Shown in pieces: positions 32,195 to 42,350 of a stretch of DNA of 64,000 nucleotides (positions are counted from its first letter, which is position 1; each line of letters begins with the position of its first letter). Source of the DNA: Phascolarctos cinereus (taxonomy: Eukaryota > Chordata > Mammalia > Diprotodontia > Phascolarctidae); contig NW_018343991.1 in the NCBI RefSeq assembly GCF_002099425.1, positions 13,521,001 through 13,585,000 of the forward strand, in the 5' to 3' direction. The position numbers were made by a program, and so were the translations under genes. Under the pieces are notes generated by a model. That model did no database searches. It was not told the DNA's origin and saw only the letters and a program-made list of their open reading frames with translations.

Positions 32195-32460
32195 CACAGT
32201 CGTCGTCATCATCATCACCATCATCAACATCATCATTATCATCATGGTTAACACTGATCTAACACTTTAAGGTTTACAAAACTCTTTACACAAGTTCTCT
32301 CATTAGATCCTCACAACAACCCTGTGAAGTAGGTGTTACTATTAGCCCCATTTTACAGACAAAGAAACTGAGTTTGAGTTATTTGCTCATAGTCACACAG
32401 CTAGCAAGTACAGGTCTTTCTGACCCTAAATTTAGCACTCTTTTAACTATATCATGTATC
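32195..32460 (-). repeat. MIR SINE preceded by (ATC)n
   Basis: (TCA/ATC)n at 32196-32245, then AACACTTTAAGGTTTACAAA, CCATTTTACAGACAAAGAAA and AGTCACACAGCTAGCAAGT. Confidence 0.85.
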
Positions 32461-32730
32461 TCTTGGTAGTTGGGCATTGTGTTTATTTGTGCTTGTGCAA
32501 GGGCGGAGGTAGGCGGAGGGTTGTGGGTATAGTCCTTGATAATTATATATTTATACCCACACGAAAGGACTGAAACAGACTTGTTGATCTGTTGCTGTAC
32601 GGTTCTGATGATTAATTCAGAGCCATGTGGTTTGAGCCTGTCTTTGGACCAGCAAGTGGGAGGAGGACAGGAATATCTTTGGTGAGGATGAAGTTGTAGG
32701 CCCCTTTATAGGAATCCCAGATGGAACACA
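32461..32730. other. Unclassified short stretch
   Basis: Nothing recognised. Confidence 0.5.
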
Positions 32731-32734
32731 GGGT

Positions 32735-32890
32735 ATGTGGCTAAAATTCCAGTCTAGTTAATGGTCCATGGGACCTTGGTGAAGTCATTTTCCCTCTCTT
32801 GGCCTCAGTTCTTCATCTGTAAAATGAAAACTTTGGACTTGGTATGTAAGGACATTTTCTGCTCTGATGTTCTCCAAGCCTCTCTTTCCT
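32735..32890 (+). repeat. MIR-like SINE
   Basis: GGGACCTTGGTGAAGTCATT and TCTTGGCCTCAGTTCTTCAT, then TCTGTAAAATGAAAACTTTGG. Confidence 0.78.
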
Positions 32891-32979
32891 TCTAGCTTTT
32901 GCATTCCCAGATTCTAGGAGTATGGGGAATGCGATTGGAATGTATTCCCTCTAACTCTTAGATTCTTTAACATCCTTCA

Positions 32980-33050
32980 AGGGCTCACGTGCCACCTCCT
33001 AACAGAAGCTGTTCTTGAACTCTCAAGTTGTTAGGGTTCTTCACTTCAAA

Positions 33051-33102
<52 letters not shown>

Positions 33103-33240
33103 CATATACATATTTATCTGTCACATGTTGGATCCCCACCCCCAAGGGAGTGTCAGTTCCTTGAGAGCAGAGATTGTTTAGTGATGCCAGTGCCCAATAC
33201 ATAGTAGGTCCTTAAGAAACACTAGTTAGATTGTAAAGAC
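32980..33240 (+). repeat. L2 3' end with internal (TG)n
   Basis: CACGTGCCACCTCCTAACAG, (TG)n at 33057-33099, then GGATCCCCACCCCCAAGGGA, CAGTTCCTTGAGAGCAGAGA and AATACATAGTAGGTCCTTAA. Confidence 0.82.
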
Positions 33241-33505
33241 AACTTTGAAAGACTTAAGAACTCTGATCAATACAATAATCAACCATGGTTTACAGAAGAC
33301 GGATGATAAAGTATGCCACCCACCTCATGACAGAGAGGGGATGGCTTCAGGGTACAGACTGCAACATACATTTTTGGACCTGGGCAACACAGGAGTTTGT
33401 TTGGTTTGACTATGTATATTTGTGACAATGGGGATTTTCTCCTCAATGTGGGAAGGGGAGGAGTAGGAAGGATAGAAAATAAATGCTTGTTGGAAGGGAA
33501 GGTCT
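33241..33505. other. Unclassified stretch
   Basis: Nothing recognised. Confidence 0.5.
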
Positions 33506-33509
33506 CTAC

Positions 33510-33605
33510 TTGAAAGGAAGGAAGGAAGAAAGGAATGGAGGGTGGGTGGAAAAGAAAGAAAGAAGGAATGAAAGAAGAAAGGGAAGGAGGGAGGGGAGGA
33601 AAGGA
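33510..33605 (+). repeat. Polypurine GGAA tract
   Basis: AGGAAGGAAGAAAGGAATGG-type repeats. Confidence 0.93.
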
Positions 33606-33779
33606 AGCTTTTTGGATTGGGGAAAAAATAAAAATAAAGAGCACGGGAAAGGTAATTTGAGGGACTTGAGTTAATGAGGAAGTGCAGAGTGTGGACAGAG
33701 TAGCCTTCTCAGAGTTACCTGGGTCAAGTTCCCAGGACCCCTGGAAGGGGGTCCAGTAGGAATAGCCTCTGGAAGGGAA

Positions 33780-34020
33780 GGATGGGGCTGTGATAAGGAG
33801 TCAGGGAGCTTTGACTAGGAAAGCCTGGACCCAGAACTTCTTCAGAGAAGAACTTCTGCCTACCTGGATCATTGGCATCTCCTGGGCCAGCTTAGGCTAT
33901 ATAAGCTCTAAGAGGCAGTTTCCTCACCTACAAATTGGGCATAGATTCCTATTACTTACCTGGTTTTGAGGTACAAATGAGATAACATAAATAAAGAACT
34001 ATGTGAATATCAGCTATTAC
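33780..34020 (+). repeat. MIR-like SINE pair
   Basis: TCTAAGAGGCAGTTTCCTCA, CACCTACAAATTGGGCATAG and ACAAATGAGATAACATAAAT, with a weaker copy just before it. Confidence 0.6.
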
Positions 34021-34200
34021 TATCCACTTAGTTGATAATTCTCTATCCCTCAAATTATCTCATATTTTCATAACTGTTTACATGTTGTATTCCCAGATAA
34101 AATGTAAGTTCCTTGAGGCCAGGGAGTGTTTTCCATTCTTTCAGCTAGCACAGTACCTTGTATAACATAATACTTAATATAAGCTCATTGAATTGAATTG
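34021..34200 (+). repeat. L2 3' tail
   Basis: AAAATGTAAGTTCCTTGAGG, CCAGGGAGTGTTTTCC and CTAGCACAGTACCTTGTATA. Confidence 0.82.
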
Positions 34201-34515
34201 AAACATTCTGCCATACAGGTCCAAACCCACAGGCAAACAAGTCAAGACGCACAAAACATACTTGAAAACCCAACCACACAAACCCACATAATCTCACTTC
34301 TCCCTTCCTTCCTAGTCATAAAGACCTACCCATATAGACATACAAACCAAGTCATACAAGCATCTTGTGCACGTGTGCACAGGCACACACCCACGCCTGT
34401 ATACACACATACACACAGTCCCCCTAGTGGAGATTCAGGTCCCCAGTCCCTAAACATTTTTACAAAATGAAGTAGTACCTTGGAGGGTGCCGGTGCATTG
34501 CTCCCTAGATCCCTG
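34201..34515. other. CA-rich unclassified stretch
   Basis: CACA-rich words at 34360-34420; no gene. Confidence 0.5.
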
Positions 34516-34519
34516 ATGA

Positions 34520-34650
34520 GTCAGACTTCGGTTGACACGTGCATCCAACTTACATGACCTTGGCTAAGGCACTCCACCACCCTGGATCTCAGTTCCTACA
34601 TCTGTAAAATGGTAATATTCATACCTGCTCTGCCTCCCTTGCATTCTCTT
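34520..34650 (+). repeat. MIR-like SINE
   Basis: CTTACATGACCTTGGCTAAG, GGATCTCAGTTCCTACATCT and GTAAAATGGTAATATTCATA. Confidence 0.75.
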
Positions 34651-34699
34651 CCCGTTGCGCTATTTGCAGAAAGATAGAAAATGGAAAGTATTTGAGAAG

Positions 34700-34900
34700 G
34701 AAAGCACTGAGGCAAATGCATAGGATTATTATTAATATAGCTTAACTGAGTCTTGTTAAGTACTGTCAACAGCAAAGAGAGGTATCATTAATAATTAAAC
34801 TGCTAGTATTAATTAATCACGCTAATAGGGATAACATGGTTTAGGCACCCACCAGGTATCGTCAGTACCTTCAGAGAATAATTGCTTGTCAGCAGCCATT
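34700..34900. promoter_or_regulatory. Candidate conserved element, homeodomain-site rich
   Basis: Repeat-free and AT-rich but non-simple: CATTAATAATTAAACTGCTA, TATTAATTAATCACGC and ACTGTCAACAGCAAAGAGAG. Several TAAT/ATTA cores are clustered. Function is inferred. Confidence 0.35.
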
Positions 34901-34979
34901 ATGGTTGCCCTCGGCTGCTTGCCTCCCTTGCCTATCCGGCCTTCTCTTCTATGCTGCCTTTCTGGTTTTCATGCCTCCT

Positions 34980-35420
34980 CCTCTTACAAGATCTCAAAGT
35001 TGGAAAAGGCACAAAGGAAGGGGATTCTAGTCCAATCTCCTACCCACTACAAAAATCCTCTCATAACCTCACAGTCATCCAGTTTCTATTCATCACTTTC
35101 AGGAATGAGGAGTCCAATACATTATAAGGCAGCTCTTCCACTGATGGACACATCTGACTGTTGGAAAGTTCTTCTTTTACTGAGCTGAAACTTGCCTCCC
35201 TCTAACCTCCATCCATTGGACCTGGTTCTGCCTTCTGGAATCAAAGAAAACAAACCTCTTCTATACTCAAGACTTTCCAATTCCTGAAGACAGCTCTGCT
35301 GTGCCTTCTCCAGTCCTTCCTTCTCCACCCTCCGTCTCTCCCACCTCCCCAAAAGTCTTCTCAGAGTTTTTAATACCTTTGGCCTCTCTCCTCTGCACTC
35401 AATCCTCCTGCACCCCAGCT
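34980..35420 (-). repeat. CR1/L3-type LINE 3' end, antisense
   Basis: CCAATCTCCTACCCACTACA, AGCTGAAACTTGCCTCCCTC, CCATCCATTGGACCTGGTTC and CTGCCTTCTGGAATCAAAG. Confidence 0.75.
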
Positions 35421-35459
35421 ACAATTATTCTTAGCCTCCCTTGGCTTAACATTTCATCT

Positions 35460-35900
35460 CCAAAACGCTCATCGCCAACAATATGAAAAGCTGGCTGTCT
35501 GAGCGGACTGCAAATACCTAGAAACCATCTGGCCCACACCCGGCTTGGCTTCTGGATACTGGACAGGGTTCTGGCCGATGAGTCGACTTCTTCCCGTAAT
35601 TATGCAATTGCCCTTTTCCCGATGAAAGTGCCATGCCTGAAGTGCATCTGAATGCAGAACTGACAGGCAGAGCTGCCGATGACCGCTTTTTGAACACGAA
35701 CTGGAGCACACAATTCCTCTGACCCTCGTTACTGTCATATTAGTGGCGGAATCAGCTCAAATTTGCCCTGTAAATTACCAGTCCAAACGAACTAATTCAT
35801 AAACTGTGAGAGGAATTGGGTCTCAGCTCATCAGGGAGCCAAAATTAACCTTGAAATCTACAAAATGCCTATGAGTTTGGACTCCTGGATTAGCATCTTT
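35460..35900. promoter_or_regulatory. Candidate conserved non-coding element with raised CpG
   Basis: CpG sites are retained at many points (CTGAGCGGACTGC, TGGCCGATGAGTCGACTTC, GATGACCGC, GGCGGAATCAG), far more than in neighbouring sequence. It also has GTAATTATGCAATTGCCC and AACTAATTCATAAACTGTGA. A minus-strand frame of 89 codons runs through part of it but has no splice or start support. Confidence 0.45.
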
Positions 35901-35924
35901 GCCGAGGGTATTTCTTTGTTTCAA

Positions 35925-36060
35925 TCACTGGCTCTTGGAGCTGAAAACGACCTTAGCGATCATCTGATCTAATCCCTTCATTTTACAGATGGGGAAACCA
36001 AGGCCCAGAGAGGAGACATGACTTCCCTAAGGTCAGTGGTAGAGATGAAATCAGAAATTC
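35925..36060 (-). repeat. MIR/THER1-type SINE
   Basis: GGAGCTGAAAACGACCTTAG, CATTTTACAGATGGGGAAAC and AGGCCCAGAGAGGAGACATG. Confidence 0.85.
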
Positions 36061-36450
36061 CCTTCTGGTTCCATTTCCCACTCTAAAATGTAGGAACAAT
36101 CCAAGGAATAGGGAAAGTAGGCTGGTCAGGTTCTCTTTCTCATCTCTCTCTCCAGAAACATTTCTGTAGGTGAACAGGACTGGCAAGTGGCAGGGGTAGG
36201 AAGGGGAATGCTGAAGTACAGTCTATTTTCTGAGATTCTTTCATGGGAGTCCCTTCCAATGATGAAACTAGAAAGACAAGACTTGTATGGGATTTAGAGG
36301 CAAATGCCTTCATCGAGATGTGTCTTCTTTGGTCTAATTCAATAGCCTCTGAGGAAGAGGAAAAAATCCCTTCTAAATGCACTCTCAAGCAATGAAGTGA
36401 ATGGGGAATATAAAAGCATCCTCTCTCCCTGACAACCCCCAAGAGTGATG
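36061..36450. other. Unclassified stretch
   Basis: Nothing recognised. Confidence 0.5.
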
Positions 36451-36454
36451 GAAG

Positions 36455-36860
36455 ATTTTATTTCTATTGCGTTTTGTAATTACAAAATACTTTCACCTAT
36501 ACCATCTCATTTGATACACTATGCCTGGACTCAGACTGCACTCTAATCCTGACTCTGATATTTACTAACTGTGTGACCCTGGGCAAGGCTCTTAACCTCT
36601 ACCATCCTCATCTGTAAAACAAGGCTAATAATGGTACCTCTCTCAAAAGGTTGGTATGAGAATCAAATGAGATGATATATGGAAAGTGCTTTACAAAGCT
36701 TAAAGCTATCATTGTTATCTTCATTTTACAAATGAGGAAACAGACTCACAGAGGAGAAAGGACTTGCCCAAGGTTACACTGCTGAGGAGCTTTGATGCTG
36801 GCATTCAAATCCACATCTTCTAACTCCTCTGACTTTTATCACTACATCAAAGTACCAAAA
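36455..36860 (-). repeat. MIR (-) split by MIR (+)
   Basis: The outer antisense MIR spans 36455-36512 (TACAAAATACTTTCACCTAT) and 36720-36860 (TCATTTTACAAATGAGGAAA). The inner sense MIR at 36515-36718 has CTGTGTGACCCTGGGCAAGG and GTAAAACAAGGCTAATAATG. Confidence 0.85.
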
Positions 36861-37499
36861 CCCAGCACTATGTTAAAAACTGGAACCCCTCTTCAGAAAA
36901 TTGCAAATTAGCCTTCTACCCTAGCTTGGCCTGTAGACTTTGCTATTTCAAAAAGCGAGTTCAGAGAGTTTACAAAAGATCAGGAATTAGAGTGACCAAC
37001 AGCTATAAAGGAATTTTTCAAACTGAAAAATAGGCTATGTTTTAGGAAAAAGGGGGAGGGGACACAAGATTAATAGTAATGTTCCTACTGACCTACCCAC
37101 AATAGGGCAAATGCTTTTGTTTCCCCAGCACTGAGGATGAGCTACATAGGTCCATCACTATTCTCCTGCCCAGTCATCTTTGTGATCAACAAGAGATACT
37201 TCCTTCTGGAGTAGCTTGGAGCCAAGGAACAGAAAGCTAATCACCTGTATAGGGCTCAAGATATAAGTTGGATCCCATAAACACCATTGCTAACCCTCTG
37301 AACTAACCCAGCCAAAATACAAAGAGTGAAACACAAGTTTCCACCAAGCAGGAAATAAATCTTTCCCCAAATTTGCCAGACATTAGCTGGTTTTTAGAAA
37401 TACTACAATCAAAGTCTATCATTCATGTCCAACAACTAAAATTCTCCCTGAAGCTATCCCTCAGCTTCAAACCTGTCAATGGGAAGAGACCCTACTAAC
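36861..37499. other. Repeat-poor unclassified stretch
   Basis: Start of the long repeat-poor interval. No exon or repeat recognised. Confidence 0.5.
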
Positions 37500-38340
37500 C
37501 CGTTTTTGCATCTGTGACCCTCTCTCCACTGTCAGGAGACAGTACAAGGCACAGCTGCCGTTAAGCTGGGTGGATGGAAGGGAAGCTGGCTAATGTCTGC
37601 TTCTTTCAACAAGAGGACAAGAAGTAGATTATTCATAACAATTATTCACAATCCCTTCCCCGCTCCTCTTCGGTTGTTTGCAAACTTTAAAATGTGCCCA
37701 GGGGCCTTAGCATTGGGTGAATCAGCATGAATTAAGTCAAACTCCTATAACCAAAATGGAGTGAAATCTCTCTAGAACACAGGGACTTTGTGAAAAATCT
37801 AGCCCCCAAAATCACCAGCTCAGCCAGACATCCTTTCATCCTCCCTACCTTAAAGCCAGCTGCTTTTGAAATGACACTGCTACCTGCCAGGCTGATTGCG
37901 TCCCTTGAAAGTTTGGTTTTGGCTGCTTTGAGGCCAGACATGGGCCAATAAGGCAACCAGCCCCCACCTGACTGGTGAATTGGAAACCCAGTGGCCTCTC
38001 CCTCTGGCTTGCTGCCTGCCACAGCAAGACTTTTCAAATAAAAATTCACTGTCATTTTGGAAATGTGATAATTCCCCAAGTGTTGCTGGCTGCCGCTCCA
38101 CCTTCTTTAGGGGAAAGGCCCATGGAGCTATACGATAGGAAAGGTGTCAGAAACAATTGCAGTGAATGACTTAAGGAAAAACACATCCGATGGCCAATTC
38201 CCTACAGAGGGCTAGAAAAAATCCAGCCCAGTGCAAAGTGTTTATGAATGTAATTGATAGAATAATCATCAGTGTGTGAGACAAAGGAGAACAGATTTTT
38301 AACATCATAACCTTAGGGAAACAGAACTCAATTTTCTTCA
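37500..38340. promoter_or_regulatory. Candidate conserved non-coding block
   Basis: Repeat-free, with motif-like text: TTATTCATAACAATTATTCA, GGTTGTTTGCAAACTTTAAA, ACAGCAAGACTTTTCAAATA, CATTTTGGAAATGTGATAAT and AATGTAATTGATAGAATAAT. Overlapping short frames on both strands lack start and splice support. It lies 4-5 kb downstream of exon 1, in its presumed first intron. Confidence 0.4.
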
Positions 38341-38480
38341 TCTCTGAACTACCAAACTAACTGGCTTATTGATGGTGAGACAGAAAAATTTTTGCAAATG
38401 AAAACAAGAAACCTAGATAGTCATCTTTCAGCACAAGCTGTTTACCAAATTGTTCAGGGCTTGCTCCCTCCCTGGCAAGA

Positions 38481-38515
38481 CACACAAAACACACACACAC
38501 ACACACACACGCACG

Positions 38516-38558
<43 letters not shown>
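38481..38558 (+). repeat. (CA)n microsatellite with GCAC interruption
   Basis: (CA)n, (GCAC)n, then (CA)n. Confidence 0.97.
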
Positions 38559-38562
<4 letters not shown>

Positions 38563-38814
38563 AGCTGTGAATCAGTGGCTGGATTTTCAAGTAGAGGATA
38601 CAGGTTGAGAACAGATCGGGCCCTGGCCAAATGATGCTCCCATTCTGCCTGCAGAGGGGTGCATGAATAATTGAAAGTGCTGGCCTAAGGAAAGAGGTGG
38701 GGGAGTGGACAGAAGAGCGAGGTGGAAGAAGAATGTTTGCTGCAATGGAGGTACTTCAGTGCCTCGTGGGGTGCCTCTGAGGGACTTCACCATCCAAACC
38801 AAGACAGCTGGATC

Positions 38815-39140
38815 GCTCCCTCCTCTTTCAAATGACAGTGTTGTGTTAGGTGATCTCGGAGGTCCCTTCCAGCTCTAATATTTTATGCCTTAAAGCACCT
38901 AAAGTCAAGTTGGCTCAAAGGCAAGAGACTGAATTACTCTTTTCCCTCTCCTCCCCACCCTGTTTCTTGGAGATGATTTTAAAGCCATATTTTCCTCCCA
39001 GGCAAGGCTGACTTTATCCAAACTGTTGGGGTCAGCCATCCAGTGACAGTCCAACTGCAAGCCCATCAGTTTCCAGCTGTTTCTGTCTTGGCACATAGTA
39101 AGCACTTAATAAATGCGTTTTCATTCATTCATTTACACAT
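38815..39140 (+). repeat. MIR tail and L2 tail scraps
   Basis: 38830-38886: GGTGATCTCGGAGGTCCCTT. 39088-39135: CACATAGTAAGCACTTAATA. Otherwise unique. Confidence 0.6.
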
Positions 39141-39339
39141 CCTTCTCACCCCATACGGAGAGCCTTTCTTAAAGGTAATCCAATAAGGCAGTCATGGCAG
39201 ACTTTTCCCCCATACCAAGGAGTTAGTGGGGCAGGGAGGGATAAGCAGATCACCAAGAACAGATGGGGTTTTCTGAAGCTTTTCTCTCCTTACAAGCTTC
39301 CACAATGGGGAAGGAAGGGTTGGTTTGCTGGCCTTTTGA

Positions 39340-39800
39340 CTGGGCTTAGAGCTCTGTCAGACCTCAGGATACAAAGCACATATATTTATAGGCCAGGTTG
39401 GTGGGGGGGGGGGCATGGATACCAGGGACTAATGATCAATCTGATTCCACCAGAGGCCCCCATTTGACATTGCTTTAGGAACTTGGGATGGCCTTTTAAA
39501 GCCACTTTCCCTCCACCAGCTATTCCACATTCCCTGATTCAGCTAAGGACAAGCAGAGCAGAGGAATAATGAAATAGTCAGGCTCCAATCTGCTAAACAG
39601 CAATTTCTGGGTCTTTTTCAGCACACACAGCTTTTATCAAATTGGTATTCTCCTCCTGAACACAAATGGCTTATTAGACATGACCCACTTATTCGCAGCG
39701 TCTCAGTACCATTAATAACAGTTTCTTTTGTGATTAAGTGAGTGGCTATAAACCCTTCCTCTGGCATAAGGCTCCCAGGGCACTGCCAGTCCTAGTAGAG
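39340..39800. promoter_or_regulatory. Candidate conserved non-coding element
   Basis: Repeat-free: AATAATGAAATAGTCAGGCT, CACACAGCTTTTATCAAATT, ACAAATGGCTTATTAGACAT, TACCATTAATAACAGTTTCT and TGTGATTAAGTGAGTGGC. Lies 2.5-3 kb inside the presumed intron 1. Confidence 0.4.
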
Positions 39801-41099
39801 GCAGGTTATGGTCACTCCTTTGCAACAACTATTTCATGACTTCAATGGCCAGCATTAGCTTTTTTTAGGATGAGGGCAAATTCCATCTAGCAGATGCAGA
39901 TATCTGTCCTCCTCATTTACTACCACCCAAAGCACCACTCTTCTTCCTGGCCAATAGGCAATTTATAAGAGAACTACTTTGTTCCAAAATGTGGGCTCTG
40001 AATCCAACTCAACTCTTCTCCGAGGCTGTAATGGGCTCAAGAATAACAATTGTAGCTCTGGATCTTTATCAAAAAACAAACACAAATAACAACAACAACA
40101 ATAACATAATGCCCAGCATAGTCCCACAATGGTTTGGCTCTCTTACTCCTTTCATCTCCTCACTGTTCATCTCCAGGGGATCTGCCAGTGATGGAGGGGT
40201 GCTAAATGTCAGAGGCATGCTCCATATGCCTCTTGGGGACTTGGGAATAGAAGGATAAGCCCTTCTTTGGAGTACCCTCAAGTGAAAGTGCAACTAGGCA
40301 ACAGGAAAGAGAGGTTTGCATTCATTGGGTTTCTGGCTGAAGGGAAAGTAACCAGAGATATGGCCGAGTTATGGAATGAGGTGGGAGGGAGGAGGGACAG
40401 AAGTGGGAGGGATGCATCAGTGTCAGGGTCCCTAAAATAAAGAACTGAAGAGTTGTGGCTCAGGAAGGTCACCCCCCCCAAACCTTGTTCTATCCAGTCT
40501 CATAAACTTGCTCTAGATAGATTAACTCCAGTTGCTAACTTGGGTTTCTCTTCTGCCAGGATAAGACTATCTAACACTGTGACATCTATTTGCCGCTAAA
40601 CATTCATTCGGACAGCCAAGAATTGAGGGTTTCCAGACTCAGGTCCTCAGGGGTCTTCAGAATCGCATGAGCAGTATCCTCTGCCCTCAGCTTTAAGCCA
40701 GGGTTCTTTCAGGCTAGACTTGGAGGTGAGGGAAGAAATTGAGAAAAAATCCACTTTATCCCCAGGGTCCTCCTCCAGCAAACAAAGACACTGGGCAGGC
40801 ACTCTTTCTTTATCAGCCTCCAGTAGGCTGCATCGCCTGGGGCACAGTCTCTTTCCCCAACTCTGACAGGGGCTCGAAGGTTTACACATAATGTATTCTT
40901 GTCCCAGCTCCTAGGCAAAGCCCCCAGACCAGGAGAGATACCTGCAGAGCCATCCTGGTCAAGAGTGGCGATCATATTTCCCCAAAATTACAAAGGGATT
41001 AGGCAAAGGATGAGTGAAGTCAGACTCACGAGAAGCCTCTCCAGTCTTTAAGCTGCAGCTTTCCCTCTGGCTGCGGTCTGGTAGGGGAGATCAAAATCA
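39801..41099. other. Unclassified, repeat-poor, GC rising towards the island
   Basis: Presumed intron 1 sequence. Only a short (AAC)n at about 40090-40103 stands out. Confidence 0.5.
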
Positions 41100-42175
41100 G
41101 GAAGGACCGGGGTGAGGCTGGAACAACCCCAGCCCCCTCAGGGGGCTGGAGAGGCCCCGGCTGCTACTCCGCCTTCTAACCAGCCAAAGCTCAGCCTTGG
41201 GGTGGCCCTTGGGGAAGGCAGAAAACCAAGTTTGGGCTCTAGGCTTCTGCGACTGGACCTGGGGATAAGGATGGGGACATCCTGGCCTCTCACTCTCTCC
41301 CCTGTGAACTGAGTTTAAGACACAAGGGGGGGGGGAAGCATTTCGTGTCCCGGAGTCATGCAAGGCGGGCAGAAGGGAAGGCGGGGAAAACCTATCTCCT
41401 CTTCCTCTCCGAGGTACATGTAAACCAGACTCTCCCCCCCCCCCCCGCCCTCATGGGTTAGGGAGTACTGCGGCCCTCCGAGACCGGTACTCCCTCACCA
41501 AGCTGTACATTCCAGAGAGCTGAAGGCTGGGGAAAGAGGGGAGCCCTGGCCGGTCTCCCTCTCTATATTCCATGGGGTACAGGAGAGCTGGATCCAGCTG
41601 GGACTGCCCCCCACCCCTTTCCAGCTCCGCCTTGCCCAGCTCTGCACGCGACAGGGAGCTTGGAAAGGAACCTTGCCCCCCCCCCTTCCCTCACTTTACT
41701 CTTCGGAGCACGGGAATACAAGCAGAGGGTGGGGTGGGAAAGGGGCAGGTGCTGGCTGGGAACCCCGGCTCAGCTGGCACTCCCAGAGTCTTGAGCACAG
41801 CGGGGAGCTAAGGGACGATACATGTGGAGGGGGGAAGGGTGGGGAAGCCCTGGTCCTTACGTCCTTTCCCCAGGGCAGGAGAATGTGTCCGGACACGGAC
41901 TCGGACATGCAGCTTAGTCCAGTCGGGAGCTGGGGAAGGGGGTACCCCAGTAGTCCTCTCTCCCTCGTGAGAGCGTGACACCCCCAATCCTAGAGCTCCC
42001 TGCCCCCCCCCAGCCTAGCTTTTCCTCTGCCCAGGGCTGGGATCCCAGGGCTCAGCTGGGTACTAGGAGGGGAGTCAGGAGAGGGGGAGGGGAAAGGAGG
42101 GAAGAAGTGGGATGGGGCGGGGCAGGGCGGGACAGGGACAGCGGGGTGTGTGTGTGGGGGGTGCGGCGCAGACCT

Positions 42176-42181
42176 ACTCAC
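42176..42181 (-). other. Splice donor of exon 1 (GTGAGT)
   Basis: The plus strand reads ACTCAC, so the minus strand has GTGAGT directly after ...GGGGAATG. This is a full-consensus U2 donor and sets the exon end in phase 1. Confidence 0.72.
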
Positions 42182-42299
42182 CATTCCCCGATATGTGGTT
42201 GTCCCAAGGAGCTTGTCCCCCGGGCCTCGTGGCGCCGCTGAGTTGGAGGTAAAGTCCCAGGGAGTGGAAAATCCCCAGGGTCACAACGAATGCCCCCAT
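42182..42299 (-). CDS. First coding exon of an unidentified secreted or type I membrane protein
   Basis: Seen: on the minus strand an ATG at 42299-42297 has A at -3 and G at +4, a strong Kozak context. It opens 39 codons plus one base (phase 1) and runs straight into a GTGAGT donor at 42181-42176. The N-terminus begins MGAFVVTLGIFHSLGLYL, a short n-region with a hydrophobic h-region; LQLSGA then offers a signal-peptidase site after SGA (Ser at -3, Ala at -1). The predicted mature start is TRPGGQAPWDNHISGN. Context: it sits inside a CpG island with repeat-free flanks, as expected for a vertebrate promoter-proximal exon. Inference: this is exon 1 of a gene transcribed right to left whose remaining exons lie left of 42175 or beyond the window. 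I could not match the peptide to a known family and saw no second exon. Reading on past the donor would meet intron sequence, so this is not a stand-alone small gene. Confidence 0.72.
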
Positions 42300-42300
42300 C

Positions 42301-42350
42301 TTGGCTCCCAGGGCGGGAGGGGGGCGGGGGCTCGGGGAAGGGGGGCGGCT
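42301..42350. other. G-run cluster, possible G-quadruplex, next to the exon 1 start codon
   Basis: The plus strand carries at least four separated G-runs of 4-6 bases just upstream of the minus-strand ATG. It is the template strand, so the mRNA would be C-rich here. Further runs of G or C lie at about 41328-41335, 41434-41446 and 41676-41685. Quadruplex formation is inferred from the pattern only. Confidence 0.5.

Noticed and set aside
34825-34845. TAGGGATAACA, matching the first 11 bases of the I-SceI homing-endonuclease site
   Set aside because: The remaining bases do not match, and a chance match is likely.
35469-35738. 89-codon minus-strand frame in a CpG-bearing island as an exon
   Set aside because: No consistent start or splice context and no recognisable family. 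Kept only as a candidate conserved element.
38366-38634. Cys/Val- and Thr/His-repeat frames
   Set aside because: Translation of the (CA)n microsatellite.
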